From a bacterium (GTDB lineage Bacteria > Pseudomonadota > Gammaproteobacteria > Pseudomonadales > Moraxellaceae): DNA of 64,000 bases. A program made the position numbers and the translations under genes. The stretch spans positions 62,001 through 126,000 of the forward strand of contig JAQSDB010000004.1 of assembly GCA_029945725.1 (NCBI GenBank). The letters run 5' to 3'. Position 1 is the stretch's first letter; every line of letters starts with the position of its first letter. Positions 45,663 to 55,624 of this stretch are shown here, piece by piece. The notes under the pieces were generated by a model that had not been told where the DNA came from, did no database searches, and saw only the letters and a program-made list of their open reading frames with translations.

Positions 45663-48600
45663 TTATTTCGGTATTTCTGCCCAGAGCTTGTCGAGCCGGG
45701 TGGCAGAAACGGGAACCGCGGTCTTCAGCGTCTGTGCAAACAGGGAGACGCGGTATTCCTCCAGCAACCAGCGATAGTCCGCCAGTGTTTTCACATCCAT
45801 ATCGCGGGCGCCGAGCAACTCAAGACGCCGCTCATAATCCTGCCAGCGCCGGCTCATGTCTGCCGACGCCACCTCATCCTTGGGCACATTGTTCGGTAAC
45901 TTTTCAAGCCGGGCCATCACGGCACGCAGATAGCGCGGGTAATGCTGCCACTGCTCGACAGGAATCACGTCCAGAAAATCGGCCGGCCGCAGGGCCGCCA
46001 GCTGCGCGCGGATATCGCTGACCGCGCGGGCAAACACCGGTGCCGTGAAGCGGCCAAGACCGGCCTGCACCTCGGCGAAACCCGCGTAAACCTGGGCGAC
46101 GATGAGCGCCAGACGCTCCGCATCAGCCAGCAAAACCGGTCGGCCAGTGGCCAGCCGGTCGAGAAACGAGGCGCGAGTGTAAACCAGCCCTCGTTTGCCC
46201 ACAAAGATATGGTCCGACAGGGCACGGCCGAACATCGCCTCCAGAGACAGGCGGCTGCCGTAAGGGGAAAACTGCAGGTTCAGCGCCTTGTTCTCGCCGA
46301 CCCGGCGCCGCAACTGGCGGAACTCACTGGCACACACCAGCTGGAAGAGCTGGATCAGGCCCTGCCGGTGCGCGGTTTCGGCATCGCGCCGGACCGGAAA
46401 CAGCCGGAGATCCACCGGCTCGCCACCCTGCACGTCTGTTTTTGCCGCCACCAGAGCCGGATAGGCACGGCTCTGCATGCCCTTGACGGTGAGCGCCACG
46501 GAATCGGGAATGTCCATGTCCGGAAAATCACTGAGCCCGCTCTGCTCGAAATGACTGACCGCTGCCGTGCTGACGGCCTGCCCGCCTTTCTCGCGCAGCT
46601 GCCGTTTCAGGGCCGGGAGGTCACGGCCTTCGGCCAGCACCTGCTGCTTTTCACCGAGCACGCGGATATTGAAGCGGCAATGCGCGGCCAGTTCGCCCTC
46701 ATGCCAGTCTTCCGGCGCCACGATGACGCCGCGACGGCGCAGGACATGACTCATGCCCTGCAGGAGATCGCCTTCACCAAAGCGCAGCTCACCGAGCAGG
46801 GCGGCTGCCGTATCCGGCACCGGCACCAGCAGGCGGCGCAGCGGTTTCGGCAGGTTTTTCAGCAGCGCTTCCAGCTTCTGCGCGATCAGCCCCGGCACCA
46901 GCCACTGCAGGCGCGTTTCATCCACTTCATCGAGCAGGCCGACAGGCACCAGCAAGGTGACGCCATCGGCGGCATGGCCCGGCTCAAACAGGTATTCCAG
47001 TGCAAAGTGGCTGTGCGCCCCGGCAGCCGCCGCCTGAAACACCAGCTCGTCCGGAAACTCGCCGGCGTCGCCTTCGGCATCATCACGCGCCAGCAGGTAT
47101 TCCCTGGTGAGAAACAGGTACTGCGCATCGCTTTTTTCGCGCTCGCGCCGCCAGCTGTCAAAGCTCACCAGACTGGCGACCGTCGGCGGAATGCGTTCAT
47201 CGTAAAAAGCGTAAAGCGTTTCCTCATCAACCATGATGTCGCGCCGGCGTGCCTTGTTTTCCAGCACGCGCACGTCCTCGATCATGGCCTGGTTGTGGCG
47301 GAAGAACGGCGCCTTCAGGTCGACATCCCCCTCCACCAGCGCCGCGCGGATGAAGATCTCGCGTGATTCCCCGGCATTGATGCTCTCGTAAGCCACTTTC
47401 TTTTTGGGATTGAGGATCAGGCCGTACAGCGAGGTCTGCTCACAGGCGACAACACGGCCCTGCTTTTTTTCCCAGTGCGGCTCGAAGTATTTGCGCTTGA
47501 CCAGCTGCGGCGCCATGGCCTCGGCCCACTCCGGCTCGATCTTCGCCACCGTGCGCGCATACACGCGCTGGGTTTCCACCAGCTCTGCGGCCATGATCCA
47601 GGGCGGGCCTTTTTTTGCCAGCACCGAGCCCGGAAAAATAAAAGCCTTTTGGCTGCGCGCGGCGAGGTATTCGCGCTCTTCCTGTTTCTGCGCAATGCGC
47701 GACAGGGAACCGGCCAGCAGCGATTTATGCACGGCCTCGTAGCTGGCGGCTTCGGCGTTCTGCTGCCAGCCGGCTTCCCTGGCCAGCAACAGCAGCTGCC
47801 GGTGCGTCTCGCGCCATTCGCGCAGGCGCAGGTGCGAGAGGAAATGCTTGCGCGCAAAATCGCGGCGCTGGCTTTCACTCATGTCGCCCCGCTGCGCTTC
47901 CAGCACGTTCCAGAGATTCACGTACCAGAGGAAATCCGAATCCGGGTGCCTGAACAGGCCATGGCGCTCATCGGCGGCTTGCTGCTTGTCCTGCGGACGG
48001 TCACGCGGGTCCTGCCCGCCCAGTGCCGCGGCAATGATCAGCACTTCACGCAGGGCACCGTTCCTGCTGGCTTCCAGCAGCATGCGCGCGATGCGCGGGT
48101 CCACCGGGAATTTCGCCAGCTGCTTGCCGGTGGGCGTGAGCCGGCGTTCTTCATCCACCGCGCCCAGTTCTTCCAGCAAACGGAAACCGTCATTCACAAA
48201 ACGCGAATCCGGCGCATCCAGAAACGGAAACTGCTCGACATCGCCCAGCCCCAGCGCCTGCATCTGCAGGATCACGGCAGCAAGATTGGTGCGCTGGATT
48301 TCCGGCACGGTGAATTCGGGCCGGCCGAGGAAATCGCTTTCCGCATACAGGCGCACGCAGACGCCGGGGGCAATGCGCCCGCAGCGGCCCTTGCGCTGGT
48401 TCGCCGCTGCCTGCGACACCGCCTCGATGGGCAGGCGCTGCACCTTGCTGCGATAGGAATAACGGCTGATGCGGGCAAACCCCGGATCAATCACGTAATG
48501 GATATTGGGAACGGTGAGCGAGGTTTCCGCCACATTGGTGGCAATCACGATGCGCCGGCTTTTGCCGGGCTGGAAAACGCGCTGCTGCTCGCTGACGGAA

Positions 48601-49637
48601 AGCCGCGCATACAACGGCAGGATTTCCGTGTGCGGCGGGCCGTATTTGCGCAGCACCTCCGCAATCTCGCGAATCTCGCGCTCGTGGCTGGAGAACACGA
48701 GAATGTCGCCGCGGCCCTGTCGCCCGCTCTGCTTTTCATGCGCCAGGCATTCATCCACCGCGGCCAGCACGGCGCGCGGAATCGCCTCTTCTATGTCATC
48801 AAAGCCTTCGTCTTCATCCGAACTGACGGTGTTTTTTTCATCCGTGCTGATCGGCAGGTAAACCACGTCCACCGGCCAGGTGCGGCCTTCCACCAGGATC
48901 ACTGGCGCGCCAATGCCGGCGGCATCGGCAAAATGCCGGCTGAAGCGCTCCACGTCGATGGTGGCCGAGGTGATGATGACTTTCAGATCCGGCCGTTTCG
49001 GCAGCAGGGTTTTCAGCACGCCGAGCAGGAAATCGATATTCAGCGAACGCTCGTGCGCCTCGTCGATGATGAGGGTGTCGTAGGCGCTGAGGAAACGGTC
49101 CTGCGAGAGCTCGGCCAGCAGCACGCCATCGGTCATCAGCTTGATATAGCCGTCGGCGGAGAACTCGTCGGTAAAACGCACCTTGTAGCCGACCTTGTCA
49201 CCGAGCGGTGTTTGCAGCTCCTCGGCAATACGCGCCGCCACCGTGCGCGCGGCAATGCGACGCGGCTGCGTGTGGCCGATATAGCCCTGCACACCTCGGC
49301 CGGCCGCCAGTGCAAGCTTGGGCAGCTGCGTGGTTTTGCCGGAACCGGTTTCACCGGCCAGCACGATGACCTGGTTTTCCCGGATCGCCTTGATGATGTC
49401 GTCTGCCCGCGCCGAGACGGGCAGATCGGGATAGCTCAGCTCAGGCAGGCGTGCCTGGCGGGAAGCGGCCTTTTCCAGCGAGGCCGCCACGGCGGCTTCC
49501 AGCTCGGCCTGTTTTGCGGCTTTTTGTTCGGGGTCTTTCAGGCGGTCAAGATCATGCAGCCGCCGACGCAGGCGATGCTGGTCGCGAGTGAGGCAAAGGG
49601 GGATGGAGGCGCGAAAACTAGAGTGGCTAACTGGCAT
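45663..49637 (-). CDS. hrpA: ATP-dependent RNA helicase HrpA (1324 aa)
   Basis: A complete DEAH-box helicase: Walker A GETGSGKTTQ (about 95-104), TQPRRIAARTVA, DEAH in LIIDEAHERSLN (about 190), TSATID and the QRKGRCGR motif VI. The long HrpA-specific C-terminus follows (about 600-1324). HrpA acts in mRNA processing and rescue of stalled ribosomes. Length matches E. coli HrpA (about 1300). Confidence 0.97.
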   Translation of the reverse strand: MPVSHSSFRASIPLCLTRDQHRLRRRLHDLDRLKDPEQKAAKQAELEAAVAASLEKAASRQARLPELSYPDLPVSARADDIIKAIRENQVIVLAGETGSGKTTQLPKLALAAGRGVQGYIGHTQPRRIAARTVAARIAEELQTPLGDKVGYKVRFTDEFSADGYIKLMTDGVLLAELSQDRFLSAYDTLIIDEAHERSLNIDFLLGVLKTLLPKRPDLKVIITSATIDVERFSRHFADAAGIGAPVILVEGRTWPVDVVYLPISTDEKNTVSSDEDEGFDDIEEAIPRAVLAAVDECLAHEKQSGRQGRGDILVFSSHEREIREIAEVLRKYGPPHTEILPLYARLSVSEQQRVFQPGKSRRIVIATNVAETSLTVPNIHYVIDPGFARISRYSYRSKVQRLPIEAVSQAAANQRKGRCGRIAPGVCVRLYAESDFLGRPEFTVPEIQRTNLAAVILQMQALGLGDVEQFPFLDAPDSRFVNDGFRLLEELGAVDEERRLTPTGKQLAKFPVDPRIARMLLEASRNGALREVLIIAAALGGQDPRDRPQDKQQAADERHGLFRHPDSDFLWYVNLWNVLEAQRGDMSESQRRDFARKHFLSHLRLREWRETHRQLLLLAREAGWQQNAEAASYEAVHKSLLAGSLSRIAQKQEEREYLAARSQKAFIFPGSVLAKKGPPWIMAAELVETQRVYARTVAKIEPEWAEAMAPQLVKRKYFEPHWEKKQGRVVACEQTSLYGLILNPKKKVAYESINAGESREIFIRAALVEGDVDLKAPFFRHNQAMIEDVRVLENKARRRDIMVDEETLYAFYDERIPPTVASLVSFDSWRREREKSDAQYLFLTREYLLARDDAEGDAGEFPDELVFQAAAAGAHSHFALEYLFEPGHAADGVTLLVPVGLLDEVDETRLQWLVPGLIAQKLEALLKNLPKPLRRLLVPVPDTAAALLGELRFGEGDLLQGMSHVLRRRGVIVAPEDWHEGELAAHCRFNIRVLGEKQQVLAEGRDLPALKRQLREKGGQAVSTAAVSHFEQSGLSDFPDMDIPDSVALTVKGMQSRAYPALVAAKTDVQGGEPVDLRLFPVRRDAETAHRQGLIQLFQLVCASEFRQLRRRVGENKALNLQFSPYGSRLSLEAMFGRALSDHIFVGKRGLVYTRASFLDRLATGRPVLLADAERLALIVAQVYAGFAEVQAGLGRFTAPVFARAVSDIRAQLAALRPADFLDVIPVEQWQHYPRYLRAVMARLEKLPNNVPKDEVASADMSRRWQDYERRLELLGARDMDVKTLADYRWLLEEYRVSLFAQTLKTAVPVSATRLDKLWAEIPK

Positions 49638-49717
49638 GGGGCCGGATTATAGATATAAGAGCCCAGAGAGGGCATTATTTTCTTAGAACCCTCAACAACA
49701 AGATCGCCAAAATCATT

Positions 49718-50686
49718 ATGAGCAATGATGGAATAGCCAAAGTCCAACACTATGTACCTCAATTCTTATTACGCAATTGGGGCAATGGGAAAAAGGATCA
49801 AATTCATGCCTTTGATAAAAGATCAGAAAAATCATTTGCCACAAATGTAAAGAATATAGCAAGCGAAAGCAGATTCTATGATTTTGAATCTTCGGCCGGA
49901 AAAATAAGCCTAGAGCCCGGCCTATCCAAGCTCGAGGGGGCTTCGAAGCCAATCATGGAGAAAATAATAGAAGCCAACTCAATAACCACAATAACAACAG
50001 ACGAGAAGTCCATATTAGCGGATTTCCTCTCAGTCCAATTCACTCGAACAGCTTGGTACAGATCGCAATTAAGCCACTTGCAGACCATCATGCAAGAGCG
50101 CGTAGGCAGCTCAAGCCTTTTAAGCATCTCAAGCACCAATGAAGAACTCAAGAGTCAAGCCTTGTTAATGCTAGCAAAGGCCCCTGCGAACTACTCAGTA
50201 CACTTCAAAAATAAAATATGGCTACTACTTAGAACAAGTAAAAATCACCCATTCATTATTTGTGACAACCCATTATCAATGCAGAATTCATACGATTTTG
50301 GCTTGTACGGAAACATAGGAATTGCGGTCAAGGGAATAGAAATATATCTACCGTTATCACCAACACATGCACTCGCACTATGGTGCCCGTCACATCACGA
50401 CCTCTTTAACAAAGCTCGAGAGGAAATATTTGGAAAACTCAAGAATAAGTCAGAATCACCTGCCAATCTGGGAGAAAGGCTTATAAACATAAGCAACACA
50501 ATTGCAGCAATAACCCAGGGAGTCCCCTTAGAATACAGCGAAGACAATGTTCTTAACTTTAACTCTCTCCAAGTTTACCACTCAGAAAGATACATATTTT
50601 CCAATAAAAATGACTTTTCGTTAGCACAAGAAATGCTTAATAAAAACTCGGAATTAAAAATAGGGCCTCGCTCCAAGGCCAACTAA
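49718..50686 (+). CDS. DUF4238 protein, AT-rich orphan (322 aa)
   Basis: The family signature HYVPQFLLRNWGN (12-24) and the following KRSEKSF...ASESRFYDF pattern, plus a later ICDNPLSMQN, identify DUF4238. Its function is unknown. The gene is much more AT-rich than its surroundings and divergent from hrpA, so it is probably a recent arrival. DUF4238 proteins are often found among variable genes; a defence role is only a guess. Confidence 0.85.
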   Translation: MSNDGIAKVQHYVPQFLLRNWGNGKKDQIHAFDKRSEKSFATNVKNIASESRFYDFESSAGKISLEPGLSKLEGASKPIMEKIIEANSITTITTDEKSILADFLSVQFTRTAWYRSQLSHLQTIMQERVGSSSLLSISSTNEELKSQALLMLAKAPANYSVHFKNKIWLLLRTSKNHPFIICDNPLSMQNSYDFGLYGNIGIAVKGIEIYLPLSPTHALALWCPSHHDLFNKAREEIFGKLKNKSESPANLGERLINISNTIAAITQGVPLEYSEDNVLNFNSLQVYHSERYIFSNKNDFSLAQEMLNKNSELKIGPRSKAN

Positions 50687-51334
50687 GCAAGCATAGATTG
50701 GGGTGAGCCTGCGAGCTTCAACACTCTCAAATCCACATCCGTGTTGAATCAGAGAACGTTGGGCTGCGGCTTTGCCTTAGCCCAACCTGCATGGCTCCCG
50801 ATTTAAATCCCTGTTGTTTATTTGATCGGCCGCGTCCTCGCCGGACAGGCCCAGAGGGGCGGGTCGCCGCCCCTCTGGACACCCGCTCGACCCCGGGCCG
50901 TTCGCCCCGCTGCGCGGGGTACCCTGCGGTGCTCGCCAGCCGGCGGCGGACGAACACTCGCTGCGGCTGCGCCTCCGCTCAAAGGTTCGTCCTTCTCCCG
51001 CCGCCTGGCTCCGCTCCTCGGCGAACTCTACGGGGCCTTTCTTTCACGGCCGGTGCGCTGATGATTTCCTTCGTGATGCTTCGCTGCGCTCGCTGAAAAT
51101 AATCGCGGGCATGGCCCGCTCCTGCAAGGTAAGCGGGCATGCAAGACAACCACGCATTTACCCGAAATACACTTCCTTAACCCCGTAGGAGCGGGCCATG
51201 CCCGCGATGCTTTTGTTTTTCTTGCAGCAAACACAGCGATGCGCAATGAGGTGAACGTCCGTTTTCTTGAGAGGCCTGCAGGCCGGGAGACTACACGGAT
51301 CAAGCACCCACTCTGCGCTGTTCAAAGAAACCCG
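50687..51334. other. Non-coding GC-rich stretch
   Basis: About 650 bases with no convincing gene. The part from 50820 to 51060 is very GC-rich and consists of overlapping short inverted segments (CCCCGCTGCGCGGGG is one). The frames that cross it have low-complexity Arg/Pro/Ala translations. A REP pair follows at 51102-51208. Confidence 0.7.
51102..51208. repeat. REP pair (REPIN-like)
   Basis: Two 24-base inverted copies (51102-51125 and 51185-51208) share GCGGGCATGGCCCGC with its own 6-bp stem and flanking GAGC/GCTC. The arms face each other across about 60 bases, as in REPINs. The sequence differs from the REP-like pair at 37128. Confidence 0.8.
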
Positions 51335-52474
51335 TTAAACCACCGGCCCCGGCGCAAACAGCTCCGACATCGGCCTAGACCAGTTATAGATATGCGAGCC
51401 GGTGATGAAGGTCTGGTCCAGCACCGATTCTGTGTTCAGTGCCAGTGTTTCGGCGGAAACCAGACCGACGCTGGCTTTTTCGCCGTAACTCACGATGAAG
51501 TATTTTCCGTCCACGGTCAGCTCGATACCGCGCGGATACGGCAGCTCCAGCATCATCAGCAGGACGTCGTCTTTCAGTGACCAGAACGTCACCATGTTTC
51601 CGCCCGGATCCGTCACCGCCAGAATGCCGCGCTGCTCATGGATCACCACGCTCAGGGATTCTCCGAACATTTTCGCGGTAACGGCTTGCGGATCAGACAG
51701 CAGCACCGTGGCCTTGCCGGGTGCATGGATGCTGATGCCGCCCAGACTGTTTTTATCCATACCGGAGCGCGGCGCCGAGACCACCACCAGCGTGCCATCG
51801 TGGCTGACGGCCAGATGGCCGGCATTGATGTTCGGGCTTGCCAGCGTGATTTTTTCGATCAGCTTGCGGGTAGTGACGTCGATATACGCAACCGAGGGTG
51901 CATCCCCCTGCAGCGGGCCGCCGCCGTTGGTGACGGCCAGGACCTTGCCGCCGGCAATCAGCTTGCATTCATGCGGTTCTTTTCCGTAAGAAGGAAATTC
52001 GCCGAGATAACGCAGGTCGCGGCTGTCACGCATGCCAATGACGCCATCGAGCGTATCCAGACTGGTTTCCGTCGAGTACAGAATCCTGCCGTCTGCGGAA
52101 TAAGCGCCATGGCCATAAAAGGAACGGTGCCCGACCACCGGAATGGCCCTGACGATTTCCCGTTTCTTCAGATCGTACTCGCACGCGCCCGGGCCTCTTT
52201 TTTCAAAAATGGCCAGGCGATTCATGTCGACCGGATTCCTGTGGATGCCATGGGGCAGAAAGCCCATCTCCGTCAGCTCATGTGCTCCGGATTCAAGATC
52301 AAGAATGGAGAGCACATATTTGACTGCATCGCCTTCGCCGGTCTTGTACCGCCCTCCGCCCAGAATCAGGTTGAGCGGATTTCCGCCCTGGGCCGCGGGC
52401 AGCAACCTGCCGGCACATCCCGTCGCCATCAGCGCGAGGCTGGCCATGATGATTTTTCGCCGCTGCCTGTCCAT
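51335..52474 (-). CDS. DUF1513 exported beta-propeller protein (379 aa)
   Basis: A twin-arginine-like start (RQRRKIIMASLAL) followed by ATGC that may be a lipobox suggests export, possibly as a Tat lipoprotein. DUF1513 proteins are predicted propellers and often occur with imelysin-type iron-uptake genes, which are not visible here. ATG at 52474 has GGGAG five bases upstream; a GTG at 52480 is the alternative. Confidence 0.8.
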   Translation of the reverse strand: MDRQRRKIIMASLALMATGCAGRLLPAAQGGNPLNLILGGGRYKTGEGDAVKYVLSILDLESGAHELTEMGFLPHGIHRNPVDMNRLAIFEKRGPGACEYDLKKREIVRAIPVVGHRSFYGHGAYSADGRILYSTETSLDTLDGVIGMRDSRDLRYLGEFPSYGKEPHECKLIAGGKVLAVTNGGGPLQGDAPSVAYIDVTTRKLIEKITLASPNINAGHLAVSHDGTLVVVSAPRSGMDKNSLGGISIHAPGKATVLLSDPQAVTAKMFGESLSVVIHEQRGILAVTDPGGNMVTFWSLKDDVLLMMLELPYPRGIELTVDGKYFIVSYGEKASVGLVSAETLALNTESVLDQTFITGSHIYNWSRPMSELFAPGPVV

Positions 52475-52588
52475 ACCCACTCCCTCTGCGCTTTATCGCC
52501 ATGATTTTTCCAGACACGGTGCTGGCATCCCGCGTCTCTGTCTTACGGACGGCCTTCGGCCGGATGGCCCGGCAAAAACCGCAACCGC

Positions 52589-53728
52589 TTACGGCGCGCC
52601 CGCCAGAATGGCCGTCAGGGCACGATCAAGATCCTCTACGGTGCGCTCGATATTCGCCAGCTTGTCGAGCCCGAACAGCCCGAGGCGGAAGGTCTTGTAG
52701 TCGGCCGGTTCGTCACACATCAGCGGCACGCCCGCGGCGGTTTGCAGACCCTGCCCGATAAACTTGCGGCCGTTGTGGATCAGGTCGTCGTCGGTGTAAT
52801 AGACCACCACACCCGGCGCCTCGAAGCCGGGGGCGGCAACACTGTGCAGGCCTTTTCCGGCCAGCAGCGCACGCACGCGACGCCCGAGCTCGAACTGTTT
52901 TTCGCGCAGCACGGCAAAACCGGTGGCTTCGGCTTCGTTCATGGCATCGCGCAATTGCCGCAGCGCATCGGTCGGCAGCGTGGCGTGATAGGCGTGACCG
53001 CCGTATTCATAGGCGTGCATGATCTGCAGCCATTTTTTCAGGTCGATGGCAAAGCTGGAGCTGGTGGTGGCTTCCACGCGCTGCTTGCCGGCTGCACTCA
53101 GCATCACCAGCGCGGCGCACGGCGTTGAGCTCCAGCCTTTTTGCGGCGCGCTGATCAGCACATCAATGCCGCAGGCTTTCATGTCGACCCAGGCGGTGCC
53201 GGAGGCAACGCAATCGAGCACAAACAGGCCGCCGACGTCGTGAATCGCATCTGCCACGGCGCGCAGATAATCGTCCGGCAACAGAATGCCGGACGCGGTT
53301 TCCACGTGCGGGGCAAACACCAGCGCCGGCTTTTCTGCCCGGATGGTGGCGAGCACGGTTTCCAGCGCGGCCGGCGCAAAAGCAGCCTGGCGGCCGGCCG
53401 CAACCGGCGCCGCCTTCAGCACCAGCGCTTCGGCAGGAATGCCGCCCATTTCGAAAATCTGCGTCCAGCGATAGCTGAACCAGCCGTTGCGCAGCACCAG
53501 GCATTTCTGCCCGGTGGCGAGTTGCCGCGCCACCGCTTCCATGCCGTAGCTGCCGCCGCCCGGCACCACGGCCACGGCCTCGGCGTGGTAGACCTGTTTC
53601 AGCGTGGCGGAAATGTCGCGCATGACCTGCTGGAAAGAGGCAGACATGTGATTGAGGGCACGGTCGGTGAACACGACCGAATATTCGAGCAGGCCTTGCG
53701 GATCAACGGCGGGATATTGCGTGGACAT
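52589..53728 (-). CDS. Class V aminotransferase (379 aa)
   Basis: A PLP enzyme of the serine-pyruvate/alanine-glyoxylate type: GGGSYGMEAVARQL near 61, the DCVASGTAWVDMKACGIDVL block near 190, and the Schiff-base lysine in SAPQKGWSS (about 206). The ATG at 53728 (MSTQYPAVDP) opens the family region. Exact substrates cannot be read from sequence. It is divergent from yaeQ. Confidence 0.85.
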   Translation of the reverse strand: MSTQYPAVDPQGLLEYSVVFTDRALNHMSASFQQVMRDISATLKQVYHAEAVAVVPGGGSYGMEAVARQLATGQKCLVLRNGWFSYRWTQIFEMGGIPAEALVLKAAPVAAGRQAAFAPAALETVLATIRAEKPALVFAPHVETASGILLPDDYLRAVADAIHDVGGLFVLDCVASGTAWVDMKACGIDVLISAPQKGWSSTPCAALVMLSAAGKQRVEATTSSSFAIDLKKWLQIMHAYEYGGHAYHATLPTDALRQLRDAMNEAEATGFAVLREKQFELGRRVRALLAGKGLHSVAAPGFEAPGVVVYYTDDDLIHNGRKFIGQGLQTAAGVPLMCDEPADYKTFRLGLFGLDKLANIERTVEDLDRALTAILAGAP

Positions 53729-53930
53729 GAAAAGAATTCCGGAAATGTCGGGGCGGCGAGACAACCCTGTGGCTCAGGGTCTTTTGAATGGCTCCAACCT
53801 TCCCACAATCCCGGGGCGGGATAAAGCCGCCGGGATAATCCAGCGGCCTGCAGGATATTTGGCTATCATCGCGCCCGATTCCGCCCGCCCTTCCAACGCC
53901 TCTTTCCACCGCACAGCCGAGCCCGCCGCC

Positions 53931-54476
53931 ATGGCCCAGAACGCCACCATCTTCAAAATCGATCTGCAGATCAGCGACATGGACCGGCACTACTACGCCA
54001 GCCACAGCCTCACCCTCGCCCGCCATCCTTCCGAAACCGATGAGCGCATGATGATCCGCGTGCTGGCGTTTGTGCTGAACGCCAGCGAAGACCTCGCCAT
54101 CGGCAAGGGCATGAGCTCGGAAGACGAGCCCGATCTCTGGGAGAAGGATCTCACGGGCGCCGTGCAGCGCTGGATAGAGGTCGGCCTGCCGGATGAAAAA
54201 CGCATCCGCCGTGCCTGCGGCGTTTCCCGTGCCGTGTTTGTTTATCCCTACAGCGGCAACAGCGCAGACATGTGGTGGGAAACGAACAAGCGCAATCTGG
54301 ACAAGCTCGACAAGCTCGTCGTGATCAACATTCCCGCCGAGAGCACCGAGGCCCTGGGCAAGCTGGCGCAACGCAGCATGCAACTGCAGTGCACCATCCA
54401 GGATGGTGAGGTCTGGTTTACCGACAACGAGGCCGCGCTGCAGATCCAGCTGCAGCCGCTGAAAGTGCCGTGCTGA
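53931..54476 (+). CDS. yaeQ: YaeQ-family protein (181 aa)
   Basis: The full YaeQ pattern starts at ATG 53931: ATIFKIDLQISDMDRHYYASHSLTLARHPSETDERMMIR, then EDEPDLWEKDLTG and WIEVGLPDEKRIRRACGR-like. The fold is PD-(D/E)xK nuclease-like; its activity in cells is unclear. An upstream in-frame extension is rejected because homology begins here. Confidence 0.9.
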   Translation: MAQNATIFKIDLQISDMDRHYYASHSLTLARHPSETDERMMIRVLAFVLNASEDLAIGKGMSSEDEPDLWEKDLTGAVQRWIEVGLPDEKRIRRACGVSRAVFVYPYSGNSADMWWETNKRNLDKLDKLVVINIPAESTEALGKLAQRSMQLQCTIQDGEVWFTDNEAALQIQLQPLKVPC

Positions 54477-54661
54477 GGATGCCGCGCTGAACGCGGGATG
54501 AAGCCGCTGCACCAGGGCCGGCGCACTGCGCCCCGCCGCCTCCGGCACGCGGCAATGCGCGCTGCTTTGTTGCCGGGGATGCAACAGTGCAGTGCTGAAA
54601 GCGGTATTTTTCTTTGCCGTGGCATGTTCCAGACTGCAGGCATTACCGAGAGGATTTTGTC

Positions 54662-55522
54662 ATGAACACTTTCCATCCTGACCACAGCCGGCCCGTCACC
54701 CGCCTCGTGCGCGGCGAAGCCGTGAGCGACGGTGCCGGCGTAAAACTCAATCGCGTCATCGGCACGCAACAGGTACCGGACATTGATCCCTTCCTGATGC
54801 TCGACGAGTTCCGCTCCGATGTGCCCGGCGACTACATCGCCGGCTTTCCCGAACACCCGCACCGTGGCTTTGAAACCGTGACCTACATGCTCGCCGGGCG
54901 CATGCGCCACGGCGACAATCACGGCCACAGCGGCTTGATGGATGCAGGCTCGGTGCAATGGATGACGGCGGGACGCGGCATCGTGCATTCGGAAATGCCG
55001 GAACAGGAAGACGGCCTGATGGCGGGTTTCCAGCTCTGGATCAACCTGCCCGCGCGCGACAAGATGACGGCGCCGCGCTACCAGGAGTTTCCGGCGGCAG
55101 CGATTCCGGTGGTGGATGCCGCGCCCGGTGTCGTCGTCAAACTGATTGCCGGTGAACTGGCCGGCCAGCGCGGCCCGATTGCCGGCGTTGCCACGCAGCC
55201 GCTTTACCAGGACATCAGTCTCGCCGCGAACACCGCATTCAGTGCGAGCGTGCCGGCAACGCACCAGGCCTTCATTTATGTGTTTGAAGGCGGCGTGAAC
55301 GCCGGCCCGGAAAGCGCGCGCCATGCCGTGCAGAAAAAGCAGATGGCGGTACTCGGCAACGGTGATCACCTGGAATTGCAGGCAGGCTCCGAAGGTGCCC
55401 GCCTGCTGCTGATTGCCGGCCTGCCCTTGCGCGAGCCGGTGGCGCGTTACGGTCCCTTCGTGATGAACACGCAGGAGGAAATCCACCAGGCCTTTGCCGA
55501 TTACCGCGCCGGCCGTTTCTGA
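54662..55522 (+). CDS. Pirin-family protein (286 aa)
   Basis: A bicupin of pirin type: the metal-binding block FPEHPHRGFETVTYMLAGRMRHGDNHGHSG (about 61-90, with His and Glu ligands), then QWMTAGRGIVHSEMP. Pirins are Fe(II) proteins, some with quercetinase-like activity. Bacterial roles vary. ATG 54662 follows GAGAGGA. Confidence 0.9.
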   Translation: MNTFHPDHSRPVTRLVRGEAVSDGAGVKLNRVIGTQQVPDIDPFLMLDEFRSDVPGDYIAGFPEHPHRGFETVTYMLAGRMRHGDNHGHSGLMDAGSVQWMTAGRGIVHSEMPEQEDGLMAGFQLWINLPARDKMTAPRYQEFPAAAIPVVDAAPGVVVKLIAGELAGQRGPIAGVATQPLYQDISLAANTAFSASVPATHQAFIYVFEGGVNAGPESARHAVQKKQMAVLGNGDHLELQAGSEGARLLLIAGLPLREPVARYGPFVMNTQEEIHQAFADYRAGRF

Positions 55523-55578
55523 AACAGGGATGTTGAAACCAGCGCCATGGCATTGCGTGAATGCACTGAAAAAGTCAT

Positions 55579-55609
55579 AAAAAAGCCCCGCTCTGTGCGG
55601 GGCTTTTTT
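55579..55609. terminator. Bidirectional terminator
   Basis: A-tract, GCCCCGC, TCTGT loop, GCGGGGC and T-tract between the convergent pirin and DUF4010 genes. Confidence 0.9.
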
Positions 55610-55624
55610 ATGACGTCGCGGCAC

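Noticed and set aside
44569-45777. 402-codon plus-strand frame
   Set aside because: Antisense to the KAS III-like gene, which has its full catalytic triad.
45942-47366. 474-codon plus-strand frame
   Set aside because: Antisense to the C-terminal half of hrpA; Arg/His/Gln-rich translation without motifs.
47475-49652. 725-codon open frame on the plus strand
   Set aside because: Exactly antisense to hrpA, whose helicase motifs are clear; a GC-driven shadow.
50791-51096. 101-codon plus-strand frame
   Set aside because: Low-complexity Arg/Pro translation across the GC-rich non-coding block.
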